Notes: a model not told the origin generated them from the sequence alone. A DNA stretch of 7,940 bases from an uncultured Armatimonadota bacterium (GCA_903915615.1 CAIWTR010000426.1:1-7940), one strand, 5' to 3'. Positions 1-6,453 are shown, counted from the stretch's first letter. Numbers and translations: made by a program.

Positions 1-1136
1 ACGACTTGTGCATCCCCTTGACGACCACGTCGACGAAACTCAGACAAAGCCACTTCAAGCCGCTTTTCCGTCAGCGCTTCTCCGCCGATTTTCTCGCACA
101 AACCAACGAGTGCCGCTCTTTGCGCAGGATTTGCCCACTTGAGAACATCCACCCAAGGGGTTTCAGCAACCTCATTGTCATCGGTGACTGGCACAAACTT
201 ACGTAAAAACGCATCAGATGTCACAACAGGGACATCAATGGATGGATCTTCGATCAACGAAAAGTAGTAAGCCTCATCAAAGCCCGTCCAGCCATTACCG
301 TTGTAATCAGGCATCTGCACAGGGCGCCCCACACGGTCCTTGCCGGTGATCGCCGCTAGAAATGTGCTTGAAAAGTCTCGGTATTCAGCCTCGTTCAGCT
401 CTGGTGTGCACCCGGCCGCTACCCGGTCTGGAGTTGCCGCGAAAAAGCCACAGACCTGCCGGTCTAGCAGACCGCTTTGCTCATTTGCACCTTCGAAGAT
501 GACATTTGCAAATGCACCACTGAAACACTGAACCATAAGGATCGTAACAGGGACGCCCTTTTTAACCTTTTCGAGCTGTGTAACGAGCTCCGCGGGGGTC
601 ATCCCCTCTTCTCTCCAGAGGTCATAGCGATTCGTATCAAAGCCAGTTCGTCCACGCGAGCCATGCCCCGTAAAGTACAGGAACACTGGGTCCTTGCTAC
701 GCTCTTTTTCAAGCTGACCAAAGGCCGCTTCAATCGACGACTTCTTACTCGCAGCATCAATCCGACTGACAGAGCTCGGTCGGTAGGCTATCGGCGTATC
801 TTTAGCAACATCTGTAGGGCCATCTCCAAAAAACGTCGCCAATACTCTGTGAGCCTTAGTGCGCACGGGAGATATCTGGACCGTTTCAGTCGTACTCGTG
901 CCATCTCCAAACATCACAAATGAATTCGACCATTCCGGGAGAATAGACATCATCCACTTGACATTGTTTTCGATCGCCACCTGGTTGCTCTCGGGGGTGG
1001 GACCACCGCCGAAAATGACGACACGGAGCGAAGGACCCGATGCGGAGGCAATCGCAAATGACGCTGTAGCAGCGATGGTTGCCACTACCGCAGCCGTGCG
1101 GCGGGTGCTTGCTAGTTGAAAAAGTCGATTAAACAT
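1..1136 (-). CDS. Secreted caspase/legumain-like (clan CD) cysteine peptidase, 3' end outside window
   Basis: The frame is open from ATG at 1136 to the left edge, giving 378 complete residues without a stop, so the C-terminus is missing. Residues 1-33 look like a signal peptide: two Arg at 12-13, an Ala-rich hydrophobic stretch, and a possible cleavage after ASA at 30-32. The mature start (RVVIFGGGPTPESNQ) matches secreted C13/C14-like bacterial peptidases. The clan CD dyad is visible: His158 in FTGHGS and Cys204 in VQCFSGAF, 46 residues apart, each after a hydrophobic strand. Residues 277-288 (DYNGNGWTGFDE) have EF-hand loop spacing: D277, N279, N281, G282, E288. The stretch before it (CGFFAATPDRVAAGC) is typical of this bacterial family from memory. 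The start overlaps the end of the DUF512 gene by 8 bases, which suggests translational coupling; only a weak GAG lies upstream. Family and export are well supported. Substrate is unknown, and self-processing or calcium control is only inference. Confidence 0.85.
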   Translation of the reverse strand, partial: MFNRLFQLASTRRTAAVVATIAATASFAIASASGPSLRVVIFGGGPTPESNQVAIENNVKWMMSILPEWSNSFVMFGDGTSTTETVQISPVRTKAHRVLATFFGDGPTDVAKDTPIAYRPSSVSRIDAASKKSSIEAAFGQLEKERSKDPVFLYFTGHGSRGRTGFDTNRYDLWREEGMTPAELVTQLEKVKKGVPVTILMVQCFSGAFANVIFEGANEQSGLLDRQVCGFFAATPDRVAAGCTPELNEAEYRDFSSTFLAAITGKDRVGRPVQMPDYNGNGWTGFDEAYYFSLIEDPSIDVPVVTSDAFLRKFVPVTDDNEVAETPWVDVLKWANPAQRAALVGLCEKIGGEALTEKRLEVALSEFRRRGRQGDAQV

Positions 1137-2547
1137 TGCCATCTCGAACATGCCTCCGGAGCTGGCCCGGGTTGATAACAGCATCCAGTGCTGCCTCTGG
1201 GGTCCGCTCAATCACCATCACACGTTTCCCAAGCTTTTCTTCCAGTTGATCCACTGTCATCTCATCCAGAAAAACTTCTTCGCCATCACGCAACATGACA
1301 CTTGGAATAACAATCGTCTCGTTAGCATCGAAGGTCTCCATCGCTCGCACGATGTCACGGCCCACGATCAACCCTGCAATATTGATATTCCCCTCGAAGA
1401 ACCAGTTATGCACTGCACAGACATTCACTGAGACTCCCTCGATTTCCGAGAGGGTTGTGGCCAGCGTTCGCAGCAACGGCGCTGCAACCTCACCCGTCAC
1501 AAACGTGTAGGTACCAGGGCTGACCACGGAAGCTGGCATCGTATTCCGAACCTTGTTCAGCGAATCAAGAAACAAGCGTACCAGTCCGACGCCATCCTCA
1601 AGCTGCGGAAATCCCTCATACTCTGGACGACTTGGAATCTCCCGATTGGTCATTAAGTAGAACTCATCGCTTGGATACACAAAGCGTGTCCCGAGACGTT
1701 TGAGATAATCCTCACGAAGCGCGCCAAGCGTATCGAGCACCCCAGCAGCCATCGCTGAATTCACCGTCTTGACCGGTGCCAGCCGTTCTCTAAACTGTGT
1801 GATTCCAATGGGAACAACGGCAACGGAAAGCACTCCGCCATAGGTCCCACGATTCTCAGGATGAAGATTCGCAAGATCCGTAACCGTCTCCATTAGGATC
1901 TCATTGTCGTTGTATTCCGGAACCAAAACGATCTGAGCATGCACTTGAATACGGGCATCGGCGAGACGTTGCAGTATCTGCAAGATCGCCTCAGGTCCCT
2001 TGCGCCCCAGAATCTTCCCACGCGCCTCGGGATCCGTCGCATGAACACTCACAAACATCGGACTAAGTTTTTGCTCACAAATGCGGTCGAGTTCACCCTC
2101 TTTGAGATTCGTAAGGGTTACATAGTTGCCGTGCAGAAAGGAAAGTCGGTAGTCATCATCCTTGATATAAAGCGATGGACGGAGACCTTTTGGCTGTTGG
2201 TAAAGAAAGCAGAAAACACACTTGTTTTTACAGATGTGCAAGCGGTCGAAGAGGTCATCGGCAAACCGGATTCCGAGGTCTTCATCGTACGTCTTAGAAA
2301 TCGTGAACTGAAGCGCAGATGAGTCACGAAGAACCTGCACATTCACGGAGTCGCCTGCCGAGTGGAACTTCCAGTCAACAATGTCTCGTAAGGGTGCACC
2401 GTTTGCGGTCACAACACGGTCGCCTACCAGAATCCCAGCCTTCTCGGCCGTCGAACCGGCAACAACCTCCACAACCACATTCTGCGCCAAACCGCGTTCG
2501 AGATAACTTAGCCGCTCATGGGTAGCCACCGGCAATGTCAAAGCCAT
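1129..2547 (-). CDS. DUF512 family protein: PDZ domain plus radical-SAM-like Fe-S domain
   Basis: This encodes 472 residues from ATG at 2547. Residues about 23-83 form a PDZ-like domain (VVAGSTAEKAGILVGDRVV). The hallmark Cys cluster follows: C106, C110 and C113 in CKNKCVFCFLYQQPKGLR, then KDDDYRLSFLHGNYVTLTNL. The CxxxCxxC spacing is that of radical SAM proteins that bind a 4Fe-4S cluster. The C-terminal DUF512 region is complete, with NWFFEGNINIAGLIVGRDI and IPSVMLRDGEEVFLDEMT. The family reaction is not one I can name, so none is given. The frame stays open to an ATG at 2808, but that extension runs antisense through the hisS start and precedes the family's usual N-terminus, so it is rejected. 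ATG at 2562 is the main alternative; 2547 is preferred because a TATTAT box lies just upstream of it. The gene is divergent from hisS and overlaps the peptidase gene downstream. Domain assignment is strong; the exact start is moderate. Confidence 0.9.
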   Translation of the reverse strand: MALTLPVATHERLSYLERGLAQNVVVEVVAGSTAEKAGILVGDRVVTANGAPLRDIVDWKFHSAGDSVNVQVLRDSSALQFTISKTYDEDLGIRFADDLFDRLHICKNKCVFCFLYQQPKGLRPSLYIKDDDYRLSFLHGNYVTLTNLKEGELDRICEQKLSPMFVSVHATDPEARGKILGRKGPEAILQILQRLADARIQVHAQIVLVPEYNDNEILMETVTDLANLHPENRGTYGGVLSVAVVPIGITQFRERLAPVKTVNSAMAAGVLDTLGALREDYLKRLGTRFVYPSDEFYLMTNREIPSRPEYEGFPQLEDGVGLVRLFLDSLNKVRNTMPASVVSPGTYTFVTGEVAAPLLRTLATTLSEIEGVSVNVCAVHNWFFEGNINIAGLIVGRDIVRAMETFDANETIVIPSVMLRDGEEVFLDEMTVDQLEEKLGKRVMVIERTPEAALDAVINPGQLRRHVRDGNV

Positions 2548-2553
2548 GCGGTC

Positions 2554-2559
2554 ATAATA
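2554..2559 (-). promoter_or_regulatory. Possible -10 box (TATTAT) for the DUF512 gene
   Basis: On the minus strand TATTAT (5 of 6 to TATAAT) is followed by six bases and then ATG at 2547. A transcript from it would begin at about the A of the start codon, with no leader. No -35 box stands at 16-18 bp; TGGACA occurs at 2576-2571 but only 11 bp away. If this box is used, the ATG at 2562 would lie upstream of the transcript. Confidence 0.4.
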
Positions 2560-2603
2560 CATCCTAGCGGTGTCCAAGCACGTCTTGGTAACTCGGCCAG
2601 CGA

Positions 2604-2609
2604 TATAAT
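2604..2609 (+). promoter_or_regulatory. Possible -10 box (perfect TATAAT) for hisS
   Basis: A perfect TATAAT is followed by seven bases and then the hisS ATG at 2617. The expected transcription start is 2616-2617, which would give a leaderless or nearly leaderless mRNA. No Shine-Dalgarno sequence precedes the ATG, which fits. No good -35 hexamer is seen at normal spacing; TTGGTA at 2585-2590 is only 13 bp upstream. The box lies in the 69-bp gap shared with the divergent DUF512 gene. Confidence 0.5.
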
Positions 2610-2616
2610 CGGCGCT

Positions 2617-3906
2617 ATGCAATATGGGCGCCCTGATGGCACATTTGATATCGTCCCCCCCGTTCCCTGTGGCCGTAAGGAAGCAAGATCGTTTGTCAAC
2701 GACTCCGCATGCTGGCTGCATGTCGAGGCTGTCTTCCGCAAAGTCTGCAAGGCATATGGCTTTGCGGAAATCCGAACACCGATCTTTGAACAGACCGATC
2801 TTTTCCACCGGGCTGTTGGCGATGGCACTGATATCGTGGCGAAGGAAACCTATGACCTCGTCACACGCGGAGGCGATCGATTAACGCTACGCCCTGAAGG
2901 TACCGCTGGTGCCATTCGAGCATACGTCTCAGAGCGCCTTTGGATTGAGCGCCCAATCGCAAAGCTCCTCTATATTGGACCTAACTTTCGCTACGAGCGC
3001 GCCCAGCGCGGCCGCTACCGTCAACACCATCAAGCAGGTGTCGAAGTCCTCGGCGCATCGATGCCATCCATTGATGCAGAGATCATCGACCTTGCCGTCG
3101 CATTTTACAAAGCGCTCGGAATCACAGATCTAACCGTCAAAGTAAATAGCGTTGGTACCAAGGAATCGCGTGTCGCATACATCGATGCGCTCAAAGCCTA
3201 TGCTGAGCCCCTGCTGTCGGAAATGAGTGATGACAACAAGCGCCGCTTTGAACAGAATCCATTGCGGATGTTGGATTCCAAGGACAAGCGCGACATCGCG
3301 TTGCTCGAAAATGCTCCCAATCTCGTAGATTTCCTCGATGACGCATCGGCTGAACACTTCAACAAGGTGTGTTCTTATCTGGATGCGCTTGGTATTCCCT
3401 ACGAAGTTGACCACCGTCTGGTTCGTGGGTTTGACTACTACACACGCACTGCGTTTGAAATTCAGTGCAAAGTGCTGGGTGATAAAGCTTTGGGTGGCGG
3501 CGGACGCTATAACCAGCTCGTTGAGCAGCTCGGCGGTCCAGCGACACCGGGTATCGGCTTTGGACTTGGTATCGAACGCGTTCTCATCACGATGGAGGAG
3601 CTTGGCCTTTCCCGCCCGGGTGGTAATCAACTGGATGCTTTCCTCTGCCCCATGGGAGATGCGGCTAGAGATGCAGCAACAACGCTTGCTAGTAGTCTGC
3701 GACATGCGGGTCTGAGCATCGATGTTGACTATCTTGGTCGTCGCTTGAAGGCGATGCTCGAAATGGCGGATGCCGGTGGAGCACGTTATGCGATTGTCAT
3801 CGGGGACGATGAACTAGCCGCTCAGACAGCATCGGTGCGTGAACTGGCAACCCAAACGCAGCACACGGTTTCGATGGCGGACCTCGCGGCTTTCATTCGC
3901 GGATAA
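2617..3906 (+). CDS. hisS: Histidyl-tRNA synthetase
   Basis: This 429-residue cytoplasmic class II aminoacyl-tRNA synthetase charges tRNA(His) with histidine using ATP, and its length is normal for bacterial HisS. The start at 2617 places the family N-terminus (PDGTFDIVPP) at once after the initiator. The frame is open back to 2518, but those 33 residues do not resemble HisS and run through the divergent promoter region. Visible motifs are RPEGTAGAIRAYV from residue 92, motif 2 (FRYERAQRGRYRQHHQAGVE) from 124, the histidine-specific LVRGFDYYTRTAFEI around Arg270, and motif 3 (GGGGRYNQLVEQLGG, then GFGLGIERVL) from 293. The C-terminal anticodon-binding domain runs from about 340, with GRRLKAMLEMADAGGARYA. 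All key motifs are intact. It appears to be a single-gene unit, divergent from DUF512 and convergent with the GNAT gene. A HisZ-like paralogue is unlikely because the tRNA-binding domain and motif 2 arginines are present. Confidence 0.97.
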   Translation: MQYGRPDGTFDIVPPVPCGRKEARSFVNDSACWLHVEAVFRKVCKAYGFAEIRTPIFEQTDLFHRAVGDGTDIVAKETYDLVTRGGDRLTLRPEGTAGAIRAYVSERLWIERPIAKLLYIGPNFRYERAQRGRYRQHHQAGVEVLGASMPSIDAEIIDLAVAFYKALGITDLTVKVNSVGTKESRVAYIDALKAYAEPLLSEMSDDNKRRFEQNPLRMLDSKDKRDIALLENAPNLVDFLDDASAEHFNKVCSYLDALGIPYEVDHRLVRGFDYYTRTAFEIQCKVLGDKALGGGGRYNQLVEQLGGPATPGIGFGLGIERVLITMEELGLSRPGGNQLDAFLCPMGDAARDAATTLASSLRHAGLSIDVDYLGRRLKAMLEMADAGGARYAIVIGDDELAAQTASVRELATQTQHTVSMADLAAFIRG

Positions 3907-3910
3907 GCGA

Positions 3911-3930
3911 GCAGGGACTTACGTCCCTGC
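3911..3930. terminator. Hairpin between convergent hisS and GNAT genes, without a T-run
   Basis: GCAGGGAC (3911-3918) and GTCCCTGC (3923-3930) are a perfect 8-bp inverted repeat with a TTAC loop. It begins 4 bases after the hisS stop. The GNAT stop codon (3921-3919) lies in the loop, so one arm is GNAT coding sequence. Neither strand has a T-run after the hairpin, so it is not a canonical intrinsic terminator. It may slow polymerase or protect 3' ends of both transcripts. Confidence 0.5.
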
Positions 3931-4422
3931 CCCCTGCCGCTCTCTAATCTGCTCCTCGACCAAGCGGTACGTACGCCACTCATCGGTCAAATTACATGCC
4001 CCGCGCTTCTCATAAAATGTAATGCCGAGCATGTTCCAGTGGAGACATGTCCATTCCATTCGGCCGCAGTCACGCAATAGAACTTCGCTCTCAAGCGCAT
4101 TCCAAAGTGACCGCCCAATCCCCGCGCCGCGGAAATCTGGATGTACAAACAAATCTTCTAAATACAGCGTTGGTTTGGCCAAAAAGGTCGAATAGGTCTC
4201 AAAAAACACGCAATAACCGACAGGTCGCTCATCGACCCATGCCAGCCAAGCCGTGAACTTAGGAACATCTGCGAGCGCATGCGCCTTCAGGCGCTCTACG
4301 GCTTCGGAGGTCGGTCGGTCAAGCTTTTCGTAGTCCGCCAACGCATTAACCAGGTCAATCCAGTCCCCGGCATCCGCTTCTGTGACTGGTCTTATCGACA
4401 CAGTGTGTCCAGTATTTTGCAT
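3919..4422 (-). CDS. GNAT N-acetyltransferase, spermidine/diamine (SSAT-like) type
   Basis: This encodes 167 residues that should transfer acetyl from acetyl-CoA to an amine in the cytoplasm. The sequence follows the diamine/spermidine acetyltransferase branch of GNAT: SIRPVTEADAGDWIDLVNAL at the N-terminus, ADYEKLDRPTSE, VGYCVFFETYSTFLAKP, then YLEDLFVHPDFRGAGIGRSL. RGAGIG (residues 98-103) is the acetyl-CoA pyrophosphate loop. The Glu in YLEDLF (residue 89) and the Tyr in FYEKRGA (residue 137) align with the Glu92 and Tyr140 catalytic pair described for human SSAT. HWNMLGITFYEKRGA is the usual C-terminal motif. ATG at 4431, three residues longer, is an equal alternative. The frame stays open to 4536, but that part covers the hisC start and is rejected. 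It is divergent from hisC and convergent with hisS. The substrate could be a polyamine, thialysine-like compound or other small amine; sequence does not decide. Confidence 0.88.
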   Translation of the reverse strand: MQNTGHTVSIRPVTEADAGDWIDLVNALADYEKLDRPTSEAVERLKAHALADVPKFTAWLAWVDERPVGYCVFFETYSTFLAKPTLYLEDLFVHPDFRGAGIGRSLWNALESEVLLRDCGRMEWTCLHWNMLGITFYEKRGACNLTDEWRTYRLVEEQIRERQGAGT

Positions 4423-4429
4423 AGCATGC

Positions 4430-4435
4430 ATGATA
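4430..4435 (-). promoter_or_regulatory. Possible -10 box (TATCAT) for the GNAT gene
   Basis: On the minus strand TATCAT (5 of 6 to TATAAT) is followed by seven bases and ATG at 4422, the same geometry as hisS. It overlaps the alternative ATG at 4431, so both cannot be functional from this promoter. A small palindrome, TGCAT-AGC-ATGCA at 4418-4430, overlaps the start and could be an operator, though it is short. No clear -35 is seen. Confidence 0.35.
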
Positions 4436-4460
4436 CATCCAGCAACTTTCCCCTTGGTGG

Positions 4461-4466
4461 TAGACT
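4461..4466 (+). promoter_or_regulatory. Weak -10 box (TAGACT) for hisC
   Basis: TAGACT (4 of 6 to TATAAT) is followed by six bases and the GTG start at 4473, so the predicted transcription start falls on that codon. It is the weakest of the four boxes with this spacing. No convincing -35 is visible; GGTGG at 4456-4460 might instead act as a poor ribosome-binding sequence. Confidence 0.25.
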
Positions 4467-4472
4467 TTCCAC

Positions 4473-5597
4473 GTGGATAGACAACATGTATCGCCCCGGG
4501 TCTCAGCACTGCGTCCATACTCACCCGGCAAGCCAATCGAGGACGTTAAGCGGGAGCTCGGCATCACCGGGGATATCGTAAAGCTAGCTAGTAACGAAAA
4601 TCCTCTGGGACCCTGTCCTGCTTCCATCAAGGCCGTTCAGGAGCGAATGCTTTCGACGCATATGTATCCCGATGCAGCATGCATCGACCTTGCAAATGTA
4701 ATCGCATCAAAACTGAATGTCTCGACCGACCAGCTGCTTTTTGGTAATGGTTCGGATGAATGTATCCATCTTCTAGGGCTAACATTCCTCGATGAAGGTG
4801 ATGAAGTCGTAACGGGTCAACCAACGTTTGTTCTGTATGAAGCTGCAGCAACACTTGCCGGTGCGAAGCGCATTGGCGTACCGCTGACCGATGGTGACCT
4901 CCGCCATGATGCTGAATCAATGGTAAGAGCCTTTACCGACAAGACCCGCTTGGTTATCATCGCAAACCCGCACAATCCAACCGGCAGTATTATTACCAAA
5001 TCAGATGTCGATCACATTTTGGAGAACCTTCCATCACGGGCTTATCTCGTCCTTGATGAAGCCTATGTGGATTACATCGATCCCGAAAGCGACTTTCCGT
5101 TTGCAATCGACTACATCAAGGCAGGTAAGCCGGTTATCGGTCTGAGAACCTTCTCAAAGATGTATGGTCTTGCCGGTTTCCGAGTTGGCTATGCGGTTGC
5201 CGCAACGGATGTGATTGCATCCATGCAAAAGCCACGCTCGCCCTTTAACGTGAATATCCTCGCACAAACGGCAGCGATTGCAGCATCCAACGATGACACA
5301 TTTGTAGATGCGAGTAAGACGGTCAACGCCGATGGCATGGCGCAGCTCACATTGGGTGCTGAGACTCTCGGGATGTCGGTCGTGCCTAGTCATGCAAACT
5401 TTATCCTGATTGATACCAAGCGTCCTTGCCGCGATGTCTACGAGTTGCTGCTCCGCGATGGGGTGATCGTGAGAACGGGAGACATTTTTGGGCTCCCAAC
5501 GATGTTGCGTGTCACGATTGGAACACAAGCCCAGAATGAGAAATTTCTAAATGCACTGACATCGGCTGCCGCTAAGGTCCAACCTGTATGCGGCTAA
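4473..5597 (+). CDS. hisC: Histidinol-phosphate aminotransferase
   Basis: This 374-residue PLP enzyme of fold type I exchanges an amino group between histidinol phosphate and imidazole-acetol phosphate in histidine synthesis. The start is GTG at 4473: an in-frame TAG lies at 4461-4463, no ATG occurs in the first part, and the family motif LRPYSPGKPIEDVKRELG follows within 13 residues. Other visible motifs are KLASNENPLGP, FGNGSDE, ANPHNPTG (cofactor-binding Asn), and VLDEAYVDY (Asp to the PLP nitrogen, Tyr to its oxygen). Then come the Schiff-base lysine K229 in FSKMYGLAGFRVGY, R237 to the PLP phosphate, and R346 in MLRVTIGT for the substrate carboxylate or phosphate. All key residues are present and length is typical. 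HisC-type enzymes sometimes also serve aromatic amino acid transamination, which cannot be excluded. A lipoprotein gene overlaps its 3' end; no other his biosynthesis gene is in the window. Confidence 0.95.
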   Translation: MDRQHVSPRVSALRPYSPGKPIEDVKRELGITGDIVKLASNENPLGPCPASIKAVQERMLSTHMYPDAACIDLANVIASKLNVSTDQLLFGNGSDECIHLLGLTFLDEGDEVVTGQPTFVLYEAAATLAGAKRIGVPLTDGDLRHDAESMVRAFTDKTRLVIIANPHNPTGSIITKSDVDHILENLPSRAYLVLDEAYVDYIDPESDFPFAIDYIKAGKPVIGLRTFSKMYGLAGFRVGYAVAATDVIASMQKPRSPFNVNILAQTAAIAASNDDTFVDASKTVNADGMAQLTLGAETLGMSVVPSHANFILIDTKRPCRDVYELLLRDGVIVRTGDIFGLPTMLRVTIGTQAQNEKFLNALTSAAAKVQPVCG

Positions 5598-5932
5598 TAG
5601 CATGTGTTGCCACTGTAGTTATTGGTTTGAGCGTTTTTTGTGTGTCTGGCTGCGACGATAAGCAAAAAGTAACATCGCAGGAAACATCCGTTACCCTCTC
5701 CGTTGATATGCCACGGGTCCAGACATTGCAGTTTCTTAAACAAAGTGCATCGACACTGAAACTCAGTGACGTTCGAAATGAAAACGATGACACCATTGTT
5801 GCTGGAGCATCCAAGGCTGTAGCCTCGGGTCCAGAAGCAGGACCCGTAACGGTCATCTTGAGCGGTAATGAAAACTCCGTAACGCAGTGGTCGGGGATGA
5901 TCATGGAGAAACTCCCGGCGAAAAAACTCTAA
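5588..5932 (+). CDS. Small lipoprotein of unknown function
   Basis: This encodes 114 residues that match no family I recognise. Residues 2-21 form a hydrophobic signal (LIACVATVVIGLSVFCVSG) ending in a lipobox V-S-G-C, so Cys22 should be lipidated and the protein anchored in a membrane. The mature part begins with charged DDKQK and continues with a Ser/Thr-rich region (residues 30-60), then a possible beta-rich end (GPVTVILSGNE) and a basic tail (LPAKKL). The ATG at 5588 overlaps the hisC stop by 10 bases, and AAGG at 5574-5577 is a plausible ribosome-binding site, so it is probably translated with hisC. The overlap means co-transcription, but nothing suggests a role in histidine synthesis. 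A strong hairpin follows. The lipobox makes it much more likely to be real than the antisense frame across it. Confidence 0.8.
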   Translation: MRLIACVATVVIGLSVFCVSGCDDKQKVTSQETSVTLSVDMPRVQTLQFLKQSASTLKLSDVRNENDDTIVAGASKAVASGPEAGPVTVILSGNENSVTQWSGMIMEKLPAKKL

Positions 5933-5944
5933 CCAAAGAGTACT

Positions 5945-5988
5945 AAAAAATGAACAGCCTCCGTGACCGATAGGTCATGGAGGCTGTT
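5945..5988. terminator. Bidirectional intrinsic terminator
   Basis: AACAGCCTCCGTGACC (5953-5968) pairs with GGTCATGGAGGCTGTT (5973-5988), giving a 16-bp stem with one G-U pair around a GATA loop. Read on the minus strand, the stem is followed within two bases by six T (complement of 5950-5945), a classical terminator for the 147-aa gene and DUF1501 unit. On the plus strand the hairpin ends hisC and the lipoprotein gene, with only broken T-runs after it (GTTTGCATTTA). The hairpin fills most of the 77-bp gap between the convergent stops. Confidence 0.85.
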
Positions 5989-6009
5989 TGCATTTATGGC
6001 GTGATGATT

Positions 6010-6453
6010 CTAGTTATCTTGAACCGAATCTCCAAGCTCGACTACTTCCCACAATCGGCCATCAAAGGAGCGAACGACGACGACTGCGATGCCATCAACG
6101 TTCTTCCATACCCACTGTGTAATCGACTTGCTGGATGGCTGTCGGTTTCGCAGGTTGACACCGACGGATGCGGCGGCATCTACAGGCGATGAAAACGGGA
6201 TGCGACTCGTGACAACGATCTGTGTGGCCTTGGTTTGCTTGAAGCCAACGAAAACGCCTGCGTTCTCGATTTCATATTCGCGGAACTTGTTATCCTTACC
6301 AATGTTCCGTGGGCGTCCGAGCATACGATCGGAAACGGATTCTGATTGATGATAGACCTGCTTCGCGTTGAACAGCTTGCTTTTCGCCTGTGTTGGTATG
6401 GCGACTGCTGCAGCTGCCAGCAGGAATGCGACCGAAATGATTGTGCTCTTCAT
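6010..6453 (-). CDS. Exported protein of unknown function, 147 aa
   Basis: I recognise no family. From ATG at 6453 the protein has a clear Sec signal: MK start, hydrophobic core IISVAFLLAAAAVAI, and cleavage probably after TQA at residue 23. GGAG at 6467-6464, ten bases before the ATG, is a good Shine-Dalgarno sequence and decides this start; the frame stays open to 6543, but that extension overlaps the end of the DUF1501 gene and precedes the signal peptide. The mature part is about 124 residues, basic early (MLGRPRNIGKDNKFREYE), with alternating hydrophobic strands (NAGVFVGFKQTKATQIVVTS, then GIAVVVVRSFDGRLWEVVEL), suggesting a small beta-rich periplasmic or secreted protein. It has no cysteine after the signal and no lipobox. 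It lies 52 bases after the DUF1501 stop on the same strand and is probably co-transcribed with it. A strong terminator follows. Confidence 0.82.
   Translation of the reverse strand: MKSTIISVAFLLAAAAVAIPTQAKSKLFNAKQVYHQSESVSDRMLGRPRNIGKDNKFREYEIENAGVFVGFKQTKATQIVVTSRIPFSSPVDAAASVGVNLRNRQPSSKSITQWVWKNVDGIAVVVVRSFDGRLWEVVELGDSVQDN

Noticed and set aside
477..923. 148-aa plus-strand reading frame
   Set aside because: It is antisense to the peptidase, which has signal peptide, His158, Cys204 and EF-hand loop in one continuous frame; the plus frame shows no domain.
2518..2616. 33-residue upstream extension of hisS
   Set aside because: It does not resemble HisS, covers the divergent DUF512 start, and the family motif PDGTFDI follows the ATG at 2617 directly.
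2548..2808. N-terminal extension of the DUF512 frame to an ATG at 2808
   Set aside because: It runs antisense through the first 190 bases of hisS, has no family similarity and would precede the usual DUF512 N-terminus by about 87 residues.
3130..3705. 191-aa minus-strand reading frame inside hisS
   Set aside because: Shadow of the intact hisS coding sequence, with no motif, and hisS carries every class II signature here.
4418..4430. TGCAT-AGC-ATGCA palindrome considered as an operator
   Set aside because: Only five paired bases per arm and overlapping the GNAT start codons; too short to claim as a regulator site without conservation data.
4423..4536. Upstream extension of the GNAT frame
   Set aside because: It overlaps the start of hisC antisense, and the GNAT fold begins at SIRPVTEADA, just after the ATGs at 4431 and 4422.
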